DNA of 29,591 nt, from assembly GCA_020635455.1 (NCBI GenBank), contig JACJZT010000012.1:1-29591 (forward strand), given 5' to 3'. The notes under the pieces are model-generated. The model was not told the DNA's origin and did not search any database. It saw nothing but the letters and a program-made list of their open reading frames with translations. The position numbers and the translations under genes were made by a program. Positions 1 to 8,055 of this stretch are shown here, in pieces. The DNA is from Flavobacteriales bacterium (GTDB lineage Bacteria > Bacteroidota > Bacteroidia > NS11-12g > UBA9320). How positions within the stretch are numbered: the first letter of the stretch is position 1; the number at the start of each line of letters is the position of its first letter.

Positions 1-406
1 AAACGGCCAGTACTACAATGGCCAATGCAACCAGTAAACTTATTTTACCAAGACCTTCCATGGTTTTAAAATGTTTCTCCGTATCACCTTTCATGGCCTT
101 TTTCATAGTTGAACCAATTATGCCGATCAGGGCACCCAAGGCTACAAATAAGACCAATTTAACCACAAGCAATGGCATGTCTCCAAGACTGCTCCAGTAA
201 GGAGTAATTAAGTACATTCCGGAAACCAGTAAAAATACCAAACCAAACTGTCCCATCTTAGATAAGGCAGCCGTTTTAAACCTGAAATCCTTACTTTCTT
301 CCGGCTCCATCTTCGCTCCGGCCATGCCCAAAAACATAAATCCGATGCTGGTTCCCAAGCCCATTGCAAGTCCGATAAAGTGAATGATCAACATTAAATC
401 TCTCAT
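1..406 (-). CDS. Partial integral membrane protein, four predicted helices
   Basis: The reading frame opens at an ATG at 404-406 and stays open to the left window edge, giving about 135 N-terminal residues; the C-terminus is missing. The protein begins MRDLMLIIHFIGLAMGLGTS and has hydrophobic stretches near residues 4-28, 51-66, 77-97 and 120-135, separated by charged loops (KMEPEESKDFRFK and KKAMKGDTEKHFK). This is the pattern of a small four-helix inner-membrane protein. No catalytic motif is visible and I do not recognise a specific family, so I give no function. A plausible Bacteroidota-type promoter lies just upstream (439-467), which suggests it is transcribed separately from the VOC gene 126 bp upstream. 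The start is well supported; the absence of this gene's end limits the call. Confidence 0.75.
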   Translation of the reverse strand, partial: MRDLMLIIHFIGLAMGLGTSIGFMFLGMAGAKMEPEESKDFRFKTAALSKMGQFGLVFLLVSGMYLITPYWSSLGDMPLLVVKLVLFVALGALIGIIGSTMKKAMKGDTEKHFKTMEGLGKISLLVALAIVVLAV

Positions 407-438
407 AATTTATTTGTTTTAAGGTTAAAAATAAACTT

Positions 439-467
439 CAAATAAAAGGAAAAAAACTTAAAACAAA
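439..467 (-). promoter_or_regulatory. Candidate Bacteroidota sigma-factor promoter for the membrane-protein gene
   Basis: On the minus strand, TTTG (464-467) is followed after 17 bases by TTTATTTG (439-446). This is a 7/8 match to the Bacteroidota -7 element TAnnTTTG with a TTTG -33 element. It would place the transcription start roughly 25 bases before the ATG at 406. The region is AT-rich, so chance matches are easy; this is a motif call only. Confidence 0.35.
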
Positions 468-532
468 TTCTATCAACCCGATCTGCAGCCGGTTTAAAAA
501 CACTCAAAAACGAAATTGAATCACTCTGAAAT

Positions 533-922
533 CTATGCTGTAACAGGCTCTATGAGACTATTTCGGTTGCCTTCGGTATCTTTGAACGACACATACCGGC
601 CAAAACCCGGAAGAAGAACAGGATCACCCAGAACCTCTCCACCATTGTGGTTTATTAAGTTTATGGTTTTTAAAAGGTCTTCTACACCAATTACTATAGA
701 AGGATACTGAGCAGGCCAATCGGGTTTTGCCGGAAAGAAACCGCCATTGATCGCTCCGGAAGGAGCTCCGGGCTTGGCATCCGATTCTGCCGTGGTTGCT
801 AGCATGTAATTTCCGGATCCTGGTCCTAATTCTGTTAATTTCCAGCCAAATACCTTTGTGTAAAATCCCGAAACCCGGTCCTGATCCAAATATGGAATTT
901 CAAAATGTACCACCGGGTTCAT
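533..922 (-). CDS. VOC (glyoxalase/bleomycin-resistance) family protein
   Basis: This 129-residue protein has the usual length of a single-chain VOC protein made of two beta-alpha-beta-beta-beta modules. The N-terminus MNPVVHFEIP and the segment FYTKVFGWK are typical of module one. The segment ending FKDTEGNRNSLIEP is typical of module two. His6 and the Glu of the final IEP match positions that usually bind the metal. Family members include glyoxalases, dioxygenases and drug-binding proteins, and sequence alone does not separate them, so the substrate is unknown. It sits 57 bp downstream of the T9SS repeat protein and is not obviously part of the biosynthetic cluster. The start is set by the conserved MNPVVHFEIP opening. 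Confidence 0.85.
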   Translation of the reverse strand: MNPVVHFEIPYLDQDRVSGFYTKVFGWKLTELGPGSGNYMLATTAESDAKPGAPSGAINGGFFPAKPDWPAQYPSIVIGVEDLLKTINLINHNGGEVLGDPVLLPGFGRYVSFKDTEGNRNSLIEPVTA

Positions 923-979
923 GAATCAAGTGATATTTATTGGTATACTCAAATGATCTTAAAAAATTGATTCGCAGGA

Positions 980-3900
980 TTATTTCAAAACTGAAAATTT
1001 CTTAACAAAACTTCGATCAGGTGAAGATATCCTCAAATAGTAAAACCCACTCTTTAATTCACTCTGCAGATCGACCGTTTTGATTCCCTTTTCGAGATTC
1101 AATTCAAACACGGTTTTCCCTATACCATCCACTATCTCAAGTTTTGACCCAACGCTTAAAGGATTGGCAAGTTCCAGGGTAAAATTTCCCTTATTTGGGT
1201 TTGGAATAATTTCAAACCGGTATGCTTCATGACCTCGAACAGAGCTTATGATGTCCGGAACGGTTATCTGCTTTTTAACTGAATCTACACCGCAGTTGTT
1301 TGTTGCAATATACAAAACCGTATAGGTCCCATCAGCTGTAAATGTGTGAGTTGGATTGGCAAGTGCCGAAATGGTCTTACCATTTCCAAAATGCCAGTAA
1401 AATTTGGTAGCCGTTGGGCTTAAATTAAAGAAGTTGACGGTTCTTTGATCGACAGAATAGGTGAAATCCGGATTCGGCTTATTTTTTAGGATAACATACG
1501 CTGTGTCCATCCCGCTATAGCAACCTGTTTTTTCAGTTTGAAGGGTTACGAACTTGTTCGAAAGTGCTTTAACATTTATCGACCTGCTTACTTCACCTGT
1601 ACTCCACATATTATTCGAAGCACTGTTTGAGGTGAAGGTAACTACCGAATCAAGACAAGGATTTGTGGTTCGTGGAGAAATCAAAGGATGATAAAGTGTA
1701 TCAATAATAGAGGTCGTTAATAAATAGGTGCCTGCATCGGTATTGCCCGAATTTCCGGTATTGATGTTTTCAACCCTTAAATACCGAACTATGTTTGTTT
1801 TTGTAAGATCCGATGCCAGCAATACAACCTTGCCACCATTGGTTGTGGCGTTTCTCGTACCAAGCAAAAAGTTACCGGTCGTATCGTATGCAGAGATCCG
1901 TATTCTCATGTTCAAGGGTGCATTGCTAATCGTTGCGCTTTGAAAGTAATGACAGCCGGGATTGATTCTGTATACATCAAAGTCGGGTTCAAGGTTGTTG
2001 AAATCCGCACCGGAAAAAGTTCCGAAATTAACCCTGTAATGACCCCGGATCTTTGCGTAGATCGTGTCGTTGGCATCTAAAGGTGTGGCAGTGCTTAATG
2101 AATTGTTAAATTCATAATATCCCGATTCGAGATAGGTGCTTAACTTATACGGGACCGAAGAAGTATTGCCCTGAGTATTTCCGACGCCATTTACATTGAT
2201 CACCCTTATAAAATAAGTACCCGGATTGAACAACAGTACTTCAAAGGTCAAAGAATCCCCATTTGAATTGGCGTTTCTGTAACCGTATGAAATACTTCCA
2301 TCCTCATTCAATAATTCAATCCTGTATTTCAGGTTTTTGGCAACATTGCCAATTTTCATGATCAATACTCCGGAATCTCTTCCGGTTGTAATTTTATAAA
2401 GATCCTCATCCGCACTCAAACTGTTAAAATGATAATTACCACCATTGTTTATGTAATGATATCCCCTCAGTTTACCGTAGAATACATTTGGTGTGTTTTC
2501 ATTAAGACTAACCTTAGCAGGTACCACATTGCCCAATAAGGTTATGTCATCATTGTATTCATTTCCCAGCGTGTCGAGGGAAATATCCAGAAAGTAAGGA
2601 ACCGAACTGGTGTTCTGACTCCCGTTTGAAGCTCCGTTGATGTTGGATAGATGTACGATATAGTTACCTGCATACTCCGTTAAAAGCTCCAGGCGCATGG
2701 TATCGCCATTAAAGGAAGCGTCTTTGTAAGCTACAGGGGTTATTCCATCTTCTTTGTAAACATACATTCTCAATCTTAAATTCGCAGGCACCTGACTCAG
2801 ATTAAGGATCAATACACCCTTGTATTGGCCTGTGCTGACCTTAAAATAATCCTGATCGGCCTTAAGACCTGAGAAGGAATAATTACCGCCATTGTTCACG
2901 TAATGATACCCTCGTATCTTATCAATGATCCTGACCGGCCGGGTTTCATCCAGGCTGGCCATTACCGGGACCATCGAGTTAATGGCGGCGGGGTTGTTAT
3001 TGAATTCTCTGCCAAGGGTATCCAGATAAACTTCCAGAGTATAAGGTGAAGAACTGGTGTTTCCTGCTCCATTTGCCTTATTGTTGATGTTTGAAATTTT
3101 AAGATAGTAAACACCGGCATATTCCGTAAGGAGCTCAAACCTAAGTGAATCTCCGTTGATCCCGGCATCCTGATAACCAAGAAGGGTACTGCCGTTCGAT
3201 GCATATGCCTCAACCCTAAATCGTAAATTCTGGGGTACATCTGACATTTTCATTATCAGCACACCTTTCGATATTCCGGTGGTTACTTTGTAAATATCTT
3301 CATCTACCGTTAGGTTGCTCAGGTTGTATTTGCCCCCGTTATTAACGTAATAATAACCCCTGATCTTACCTTTCAGCAGATTTGGATTACCGGGATCTTC
3401 CGAAGCCTGAATGGCGGCAACTCCCGTTAAGGCCCCTACGTTATCATTGAATTCCTGACCCGATGTATCCAGTAAAACCTCCAGAACGTAACGGTCCGGA
3501 CTGGTATTTAAAGGCCCGTTTGCCGAGCCATTGATGTTGCTGATGTGAATGTAATAAACACCGGAATATTGAGTAAGCAATTCAAGACTGGTAAGGTCCC
3601 CGTTAAAACCGGCATCGTTATATCCAAGAACCGATGTGCCGTCTTCTTTGAAAACCTGTATTCTGAACTTCAGGTTCAAGGGTACCTCTTTGAGGTTCAT
3701 AACCAAAACACCTTTTTGAGCACCTGTGCTGACCTTGTAATAATCCTGGTCGGCTGACAGATTTGGAAAATTATAAAAGCCACCATTGTTTAGATATTTA
3801 TAGCCTTTTATTTTACCAATTATCCGGGTTGGGTTGGTTTCATCCCTACTTATTGAAATTGGTGCATTCGAACTAATGGCACCAACATTATCGTTGTATT

Positions 3901-4786
3901 CCCCACCGGATGTATCCAGAGAGAGGTTTAAGGTATACTCCTGATTGCTGCTGTTGCCCGCACCATTTTTATTTCCGTTAATGTTTTTTACAACCACATA
4001 ATAGGTTCCTCCATATTGTGTTAAAAGATCAAAACTAAGACTGTCTCCGTTCACTGAAGCATCGGAATATCCTAGTTGAGTCACCCCGTCGTCCTTAAAT
4101 ACCTGTATCCTCATTTTGAGGTTTACCGGAACCGGATTAATTTTCAGATTCAACACACCTGTATTTGCACCGGTACTTATCTTAAAAACATCCTGATCTG
4201 CAGTAAGTGCATCATAATTATAGTTTCCTCCGTTGCTTACATAATAATAACCCTGAATTTTGGACTTTACTTTAGCTGGATATTTTTCATCCAGACTTAC
4301 CTGAAAAGCCGTACTGCCATTTACGGATGATATGGTATTATTGTACTCGTAAACATCCGAAGTATCCAGCTCGATACGCAATGTATAATTTGAGGATATA
4401 TTTCCGGACTTTACGTTTTGAATCCGAACATAATACAAGCCTGCATACTGTGTTAAAAATTCCATGCTGAGATCGTCGCCTCCGAAATTGGCTGTATGAT
4501 ACCCTTCAAGGTTACCGATATTATTATACACATAAATTCTCGATTGCATCTGGCTATTGGTTCCGGTAACCGAAATGTTTAACACGCCGTTTTTACTGGT
4601 TACAATGTTAAAATAGTCGTTATCGGACGAATTTGTGATAACACCATTATTGTTTACAGGCAATAACACCGTGTCACCCGGAAAGCTATTATTTGCAGGT
4701 TCATTATCGATGGAAGTTTGTGCCTGAAGACAGCTTATCCCATAAATTGCGATCGTAAATATGGACTTAAGTATTCTTTTGATCAT
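980..4786 (-). CDS. T9SS type A sorting-domain protein with PPC-like 149-residue repeats
   Basis: This 1268-residue secreted protein starts with a signal peptide (MIKRILKSIFTIAIYGISCLQA). A first, shorter PPC-like beta-sandwich follows (residues 25-140; NDYFNIVTSKNGVLNISV). Five repeats of 149-150 residues occupy 141-886, and a divergent sixth occupies 887-1028. Each repeat has a core such as GYYYVNNGGNY, ADQDYFKVSTG, a GY-DA-NGD segment, LLTEYAG and SNINGSxNG. A PKD-like domain lies near 1100-1175 (YWHFGNGKT, HTFTADGTYTV). The last 80 residues (FEIIPNPNKGNFTLEL to VKKFSVLK) form a type A T9SS sorting domain. The protein is therefore probably exported and attached to the cell surface or released. 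The repeats suggest adhesion or binding to sugars or proteins, but no catalytic domain is visible. It follows the SGNH gene by 49 bp but differs in character from the biosynthetic genes. Confidence 0.9.
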   Translation of the reverse strand: MIKRILKSIFTIAIYGISCLQAQTSIDNEPANNSFPGDTVLLPVNNNGVITNSSDNDYFNIVTSKNGVLNISVTGTNSQMQSRIYVYNNIGNLEGYHTANFGGDDLSMEFLTQYAGLYYVRIQNVKSGNISSNYTLRIELDTSDVYEYNNTISSVNGSTAFQVSLDEKYPAKVKSKIQGYYYVSNGGNYNYDALTADQDVFKISTGANTGVLNLKINPVPVNLKMRIQVFKDDGVTQLGYSDASVNGDSLSFDLLTQYGGTYYVVVKNINGNKNGAGNSSNQEYTLNLSLDTSGGEYNDNVGAISSNAPISISRDETNPTRIIGKIKGYKYLNNGGFYNFPNLSADQDYYKVSTGAQKGVLVMNLKEVPLNLKFRIQVFKEDGTSVLGYNDAGFNGDLTSLELLTQYSGVYYIHISNINGSANGPLNTSPDRYVLEVLLDTSGQEFNDNVGALTGVAAIQASEDPGNPNLLKGKIRGYYYVNNGGKYNLSNLTVDEDIYKVTTGISKGVLIMKMSDVPQNLRFRVEAYASNGSTLLGYQDAGINGDSLRFELLTEYAGVYYLKISNINNKANGAGNTSSSPYTLEVYLDTLGREFNNNPAAINSMVPVMASLDETRPVRIIDKIRGYHYVNNGGNYSFSGLKADQDYFKVSTGQYKGVLILNLSQVPANLRLRMYVYKEDGITPVAYKDASFNGDTMRLELLTEYAGNYIVHLSNINGASNGSQNTSSVPYFLDISLDTLGNEYNDDITLLGNVVPAKVSLNENTPNVFYGKLRGYHYINNGGNYHFNSLSADEDLYKITTGRDSGVLIMKIGNVAKNLKYRIELLNEDGSISYGYRNANSNGDSLTFEVLLFNPGTYFIRVINVNGVGNTQGNTSSVPYKLSTYLESGYYEFNNSLSTATPLDANDTIYAKIRGHYRVNFGTFSGADFNNLEPDFDVYRINPGCHYFQSATISNAPLNMRIRISAYDTTGNFLLGTRNATTNGGKVVLLASDLTKTNIVRYLRVENINTGNSGNTDAGTYLLTTSIIDTLYHPLISPRTTNPCLDSVVTFTSNSASNNMWSTGEVSRSINVKALSNKFVTLQTEKTGCYSGMDTAYVILKNKPNPDFTYSVDQRTVNFFNLSPTATKFYWHFGNGKTISALANPTHTFTADGTYTVLYIATNNCGVDSVKKQITVPDIISSVRGHEAYRFEIIPNPNKGNFTLELANPLSVGSKLEIVDGIGKTVFELNLEKGIKTVDLQSELKSGFYYLRISSPDRSFVKKFSVLK
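1703..4366 (-). repeat. Tandem 447-450 bp coding repeat, five close units plus one divergent unit
   Basis: Five units of 150, 149, 149, 149 and 149 codons run from 4366 down to 2129. Each ends with an LDTSG or LDTLG-type segment followed by E(Y/F)N(D/N)(D/N). A sixth, divergent unit of about 142 codons covers 2128-1703. The NNGG-containing motif recurs on the plus strand as an ACCACCATTGTT-like string near 2440, 2890, 3335, 3785 and 4235. The repeats lie in frame within one gene and encode PPC-like beta-sandwich modules. Confidence 0.85.
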
Positions 4787-4808
4787 AGTAGATATATTCT
4801 TTAAAATT

Positions 4809-4822
4809 GGATCTTAAGATCC
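4809..4822. promoter_or_regulatory. Perfect 14-bp palindrome between SGNH and T9SS genes
   Basis: GGATCTTAAGATCC is a perfect inverted repeat in the 49-bp gap between the two genes, 22 bases before the ATG of the repeat protein. On the minus strand it is followed by AATTTTAAAG. It could fold as a 5-bp stem with a 4-base loop (a weak terminator for the biosynthetic run) or serve as a dimeric protein-binding site. The T tract is too short for a confident terminator call. Confidence 0.3.
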
Positions 4823-4835
4823 GGATAATATTCGT

Positions 4836-5966
4836 TTATAATTCCTGTTTCTGATTGATCTCGATTAGGTTTTTTTCGATCATAAAATCGCCAATGGCCC
4901 TGGCTTCCACATCACATCCATATTTATTTAAATGTGGATCGAGTAGAAAATCAAATTTCTTACCATTGATCTCATAATCCTTTTCATAAGCTTCAGTGGT
5001 ATCAAAATAAGGAAAACCATAAGGTGTTATCTTCGAAATTTTATATTCCGTAAGGCGCTCTTGCTTAGCATTATCTACCAAAGCATTATTGCTCCAGTTG
5101 AATCCCTTCCCCTTGTAAGTTCTCAAACCAAAGATCATTTTTACACCGTGTTTTTGACTTAATAAATGAAATTGTTCCAAACAATAATCAATTGCAATAT
5201 CCATTTTTTCTGCAAAACCTAATTCATTTTTATTCAAGGCTTTGGAATCAGGATTGTTTTTTACAACATCCTTACCTTTAAAGAAATTCATTAGCTTGTA
5301 AAGTCTTGTCCTAATGGCAAGCTTTGGTCTTAAATATTTTATCAGTCGTGATTGAAAGATCAGGTTTTTTATTGAGAACTCACCTAAAACTGGAGTCCGG
5401 TCATTTACCGGCGGGATCTCTCTGATCTTATCTTTCGATTTAACATCAAGTAACATATAATGTCTTTTATCGGTTGCACCATAAAGGGTCTCCTCATTAA
5501 AAGAACTGTTGTAAATGATAATATCCGGAGCATATTCTGCAATAACGTAACGCGTTAAATGCAAGGCATGTGCAATTCCAATTGCCCTGTCTGCCGCAAA
5601 GGTGTATACTTCACAGTTAGCACCTTTTTTATTTAAATTCAATTCGAGTTGGTGTGGCCACGCTTCTTTGACGTGTACCTCGTAACAACCAGTTTCTGAA
5701 CTTCCGATACAGGCTATTCGCGTAACTCCGGGTGTTTTCTCTTTATAATAATCACGCATTGAATTCCATCCGGCATTATTAAGTTTAAAGTAACCTTTAA
5801 CATTTCTTTTTAGAAAATGCCCCTCCAGTCCGGGTTTTCGTTTGTAAAGTTTGTATTTATTATCGAATTTATAATAATGTTCCTTAGGCGCTTCCACAAA
5901 CTTTCTTACCAGGATCTCACCGATAATAAAGCTGAGAAAAAAAAGAATTATTAGAGCAAACAACAT
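4836..5966 (-). CDS. Membrane-anchored SGNH/GDSL-like hydrolase or acyltransferase
   Basis: This 376-residue protein has an N-terminal hydrophobic helix (residues 2-19) that probably anchors it in the inner membrane, with the rest outside. SGNH signatures are visible. Block I is IACIGSSETGC at 84-94, with Ser90 in the nucleophile position and Ser89 in place of the usual Asp of GDS. A block III-like segment is IIIYNSSFNEE (149-159). Block V is DPHLNKYG (343-350), giving the Asp-x-His pair Asp343/His345. SGNH enzymes cleave or transfer ester-linked acyl groups, so it could deacylate, acylate or release the cluster product; this is inference. It starts 17 bp after the ABC transporter stop and is probably co-transcribed with it as the last cluster gene. 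The substrate cannot be read from sequence. Confidence 0.75.
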   Translation of the reverse strand: MLFALIILFFLSFIIGEILVRKFVEAPKEHYYKFDNKYKLYKRKPGLEGHFLKRNVKGYFKLNNAGWNSMRDYYKEKTPGVTRIACIGSSETGCYEVHVKEAWPHQLELNLNKKGANCEVYTFAADRAIGIAHALHLTRYVIAEYAPDIIIYNSSFNEETLYGATDKRHYMLLDVKSKDKIREIPPVNDRTPVLGEFSIKNLIFQSRLIKYLRPKLAIRTRLYKLMNFFKGKDVVKNNPDSKALNKNELGFAEKMDIAIDYCLEQFHLLSQKHGVKMIFGLRTYKGKGFNWSNNALVDNAKQERLTEYKISKITPYGFPYFDTTEAYEKDYEINGKKFDFLLDPHLNKYGCDVEARAIGDFMIEKNLIEINQKQEL

Positions 5967-5983
5967 ATTACGAATTCTTCAAT

Positions 5984-7723
5984 TTAAGCTTCAGCAAATT
6001 GGTTACTTACTTTGGTCAGGGTACCTTTTTGAAGATTATAATAATTGTCGGCCTTGACCTTACCGGTGATCTTATGTCCGATTATTATAATTATTTTGTC
6101 TTTAAATGAATTACTGAGGGTCTGGAAGAAATTATCCTCTGTTTCAAGATCAATGGAAGCGGTAGGTTCATCGAGTATAATAATATCACTTTCGCCATAG
6201 AATGCCCTTGAAAGAGCTAGTTTTTGCCATTGACCAATGCTGAGTTCTTCTCCGTCTTTAAAGAATTTACCAACCATTGTATCAAAGCCATTGGGAAGGT
6301 CATGAACAAATTGTGTTGCACCCGAAAGTTCGGCAACAGCATTTATATCGTGTTCCTTATCTACATCACCGAACATTATGTTCTCCTTTACGGTTAAATT
6401 GTATTTGCAGTAATCCTGCAGAACAATCCCTATTTTCTTGTGCAAACTGTGTATTTCAATGTCTTTGATATCCACTCCGTCGAAGGTGATGCTTCCACCA
6501 CTGGCTTCATACATCCTGCATAATAGATTAATGAGAGTGGTTTTACCTGCTCCGTTCTTTCCGGTGATCAGAACCGTTTCTCCCGGTTTAATGCTTAAGT
6601 TGATGTCTTTCAGCACCTGTTTACTTCCCCCTTCGTAACGGAAGGAAACATTCTTTAATTCAATGCCTTTGCTGATCTTATCTAATTTAACCGGGTTTTC
6701 AATATTTCGAATGTTGGGTTGCAAATTGATAAACTCAAACAGATTACTTAAAAACAGCTTATTGTTATAAATTGCTGTGAGGTTAGAAATAATTCCGTTT
6801 AAATAGCTGTTAGCATTTCTCACCGCGGCAAAAAACATCACAAAACCTCCAATGCTTACACTTCCGGCGTAAAATTTATTGGTAAGTAAAACAATTGAAA
6901 TGGTCAATGCTCCTATTTCAAAAAGTGAGGACGACACGTTCCCAATTGCCTGTTTTTTGGACAGGATAATAATTTGATTGATCAGACTTATACGAATTTT
7001 TTCATATGCACTCTGAATGTAGGAACCCAGAGTGAAAATCCTCATTTCCTTTGCATACAATCGATGTGTCATTAACTGACTGTAGTAACTTACTTTTCTG
7101 AAATCGCTTGTATTTTCTTTGCGCCAAATGTATTGCATTTTGGTTTTGGCCATTTTGATAAGAAGTGAAGGAACCCCTGCAATGATCATAATTACCAGAA
7201 TGTACCATGACAAGGAAGCAAGTATGGCGGCAATGCCCAAAAAGGAAATAACATTTTGTATCAATTGTGAAATACTGTTCAGGATCTGAATGGGTCGATA
7301 AGTTGCTTCCTGTTGCGCTCTGTGAAAGGTATCGTGGTATTCAGGATTGTCGTAATAAGTTAGGTCAAGCTCAAGGGATTTTGAATGAAGGATCCCGTTA
7401 ATGTAATCGATGATTTTCTGACCGAGGACTTCACCCACAATGCTGTTGATCACATTGGCCACCTGTATGATCAACATTACAGCTGACACCAAAGCAATAA
7501 TCACCCATACATTATCCGGGACCGTACCATTTTGGGCGCCGGTTGTTGTTACGGCATCCACCAGTTTTTTGAGCAGAAACAGAGAAGCTATCGGAAGAAT
7601 ACTTTGAACGAGGATCAAAAACAACCTCACGTAACATAGAACCTTATCGCTTTCGTAAACAAAACGTATGGTTCTAGAAATATTGGAAAGATCTGATTTA
7701 AAATTCGTAAGATCTATTTTCAT
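5984..7723 (-). CDS. ABC transporter, fused permease and ATPase
   Basis: This 579-residue half-transporter has an N-terminal membrane domain of about six helices (roughly residues 30-320) fused to a C-terminal nucleotide-binding domain (350-579). The ATPase motifs are complete. Walker A is GKNGAGKTT (388-396), the Q-loop Gln is 436, and the signature segment is LSIGQWQ (494-500). Walker B is IIILDEP (514-520) and the H-loop is His550. It should work as a homodimeric exporter. Members of this class commonly sit in non-ribosomal peptide clusters as the product exporter. It lies 38 bp after the ACP gene and 17 bp before the SGNH gene, consistent with one operon. AAGGAAAAA directly before the ATG is one of the better ribosome-binding sequences here. 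The transported compound is inferred from context only. Confidence 0.92.
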   Translation of the reverse strand: MKIDLTNFKSDLSNISRTIRFVYESDKVLCYVRLFLILVQSILPIASLFLLKKLVDAVTTTGAQNGTVPDNVWVIIALVSAVMLIIQVANVINSIVGEVLGQKIIDYINGILHSKSLELDLTYYDNPEYHDTFHRAQQEATYRPIQILNSISQLIQNVISFLGIAAILASLSWYILVIMIIAGVPSLLIKMAKTKMQYIWRKENTSDFRKVSYYSQLMTHRLYAKEMRIFTLGSYIQSAYEKIRISLINQIIILSKKQAIGNVSSSLFEIGALTISIVLLTNKFYAGSVSIGGFVMFFAAVRNANSYLNGIISNLTAIYNNKLFLSNLFEFINLQPNIRNIENPVKLDKISKGIELKNVSFRYEGGSKQVLKDINLSIKPGETVLITGKNGAGKTTLINLLCRMYEASGGSITFDGVDIKDIEIHSLHKKIGIVLQDYCKYNLTVKENIMFGDVDKEHDINAVAELSGATQFVHDLPNGFDTMVGKFFKDGEELSIGQWQKLALSRAFYGESDIIILDEPTASIDLETEDNFFQTLSNSFKDKIIIIIGHKITGKVKADNYYNLQKGTLTKVSNQFAEA

Positions 7724-7735
7724 TTTTTCCTTATC

Positions 7736-7754
7736 GCTTAACTTGGTTTAGTAG
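7736..7754 (-). repeat. Copy 1 of a 19-bp imperfect direct repeat flanking the ACP gene
   Basis: On the minus strand this reads CTACTAAACCAAGTTAAGC, just before the ABC transporter start. It matches 16 of 19 positions with CTATAAAACCAAGCTAAGC at 8006-8024, before the ACP start. Both copies are intergenic, in the same orientation and a similar distance upstream of an ATG. Confidence 0.6.
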
Positions 7755-7761
7755 TGGTTTA

Positions 7762-7989
7762 TTAATTCCGGTATCTTGTAATCAAACCTTTAATTCGCTC
7801 CACATTATTAAAATTATCGATGTCAAGATCTTCCTCATCTATAGAGATATCAAACTCATTTTCAAGTCTGATAATCAGTTGCATTACATTTTTTGAGTTG
7901 AACCCAAGTATGTTAATCAAATTATCATCCAATTTAAAAGATTGCTTCCCGGATATTTCTCTTATTATTTCGATAATTTTTTCTTCCAT
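7762..7989 (-). CDS. Discrete acyl carrier protein
   Basis: This 75-residue protein is acidic, predicted to be all-helical, and of the standard ACP length. The phosphopantetheine site is read as Ser32 in ILGFNSKNV (residues 27-35). The residue before the serine is Asn31 instead of the near-invariant Asp of the DS motif, and the residue after it is Lys. The following helix (MQLIIRLENEFDISIDEEDL) matches the ACP recognition helix well. The gene lies between the PPTase and the ABC exporter. No module in this window has an obvious carrier for the FkbH domain of the NRPS except this protein, so it probably carries the FkbH-loaded unit. That pairing is inference from context. The start ATG opens the conserved first helix. 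Confidence 0.85.
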   Translation of the reverse strand: MEEKIIEIIREISGKQSFKLDDNLINILGFNSKNVMQLIIRLENEFDISIDEEDLDIDNFNNVERIKGLITRYRN

Positions 7990-8005
7990 CTACAATTTCA
8001 GTGCT

Positions 8006-8024
8006 GCTTAGCTTGGTTTTATAG
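8006..8024 (-). repeat. Copy 2 of a 19-bp imperfect direct repeat flanking the ACP gene
   Basis: On the minus strand this reads CTATAAAACCAAGCTAAGC, 17 bases before the ACP start codon. It is the partner of the copy at 7736-7754, which lies 270 bp downstream beyond the ACP gene. Confidence 0.6.
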
Positions 8025-8033
8025 CAAGTGGCG

Positions 8034-8041
8034 CAAATTTA
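8034..8041 (-). promoter_or_regulatory. Candidate internal -7 element upstream of the ACP gene
   Basis: TAAATTTG on the minus strand is an exact match to the Bacteroidota -7 consensus TAnnTTTG. It lies 45 bases before the ACP start. The nearest TTTG upstream is only 15 bases away, shorter than the usual spacing. It could give extra transcription of the ACP, transporter and SGNH genes. This is motif evidence only. Confidence 0.3.
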
Positions 8042-8055
8042 ACATTTTTATACAT

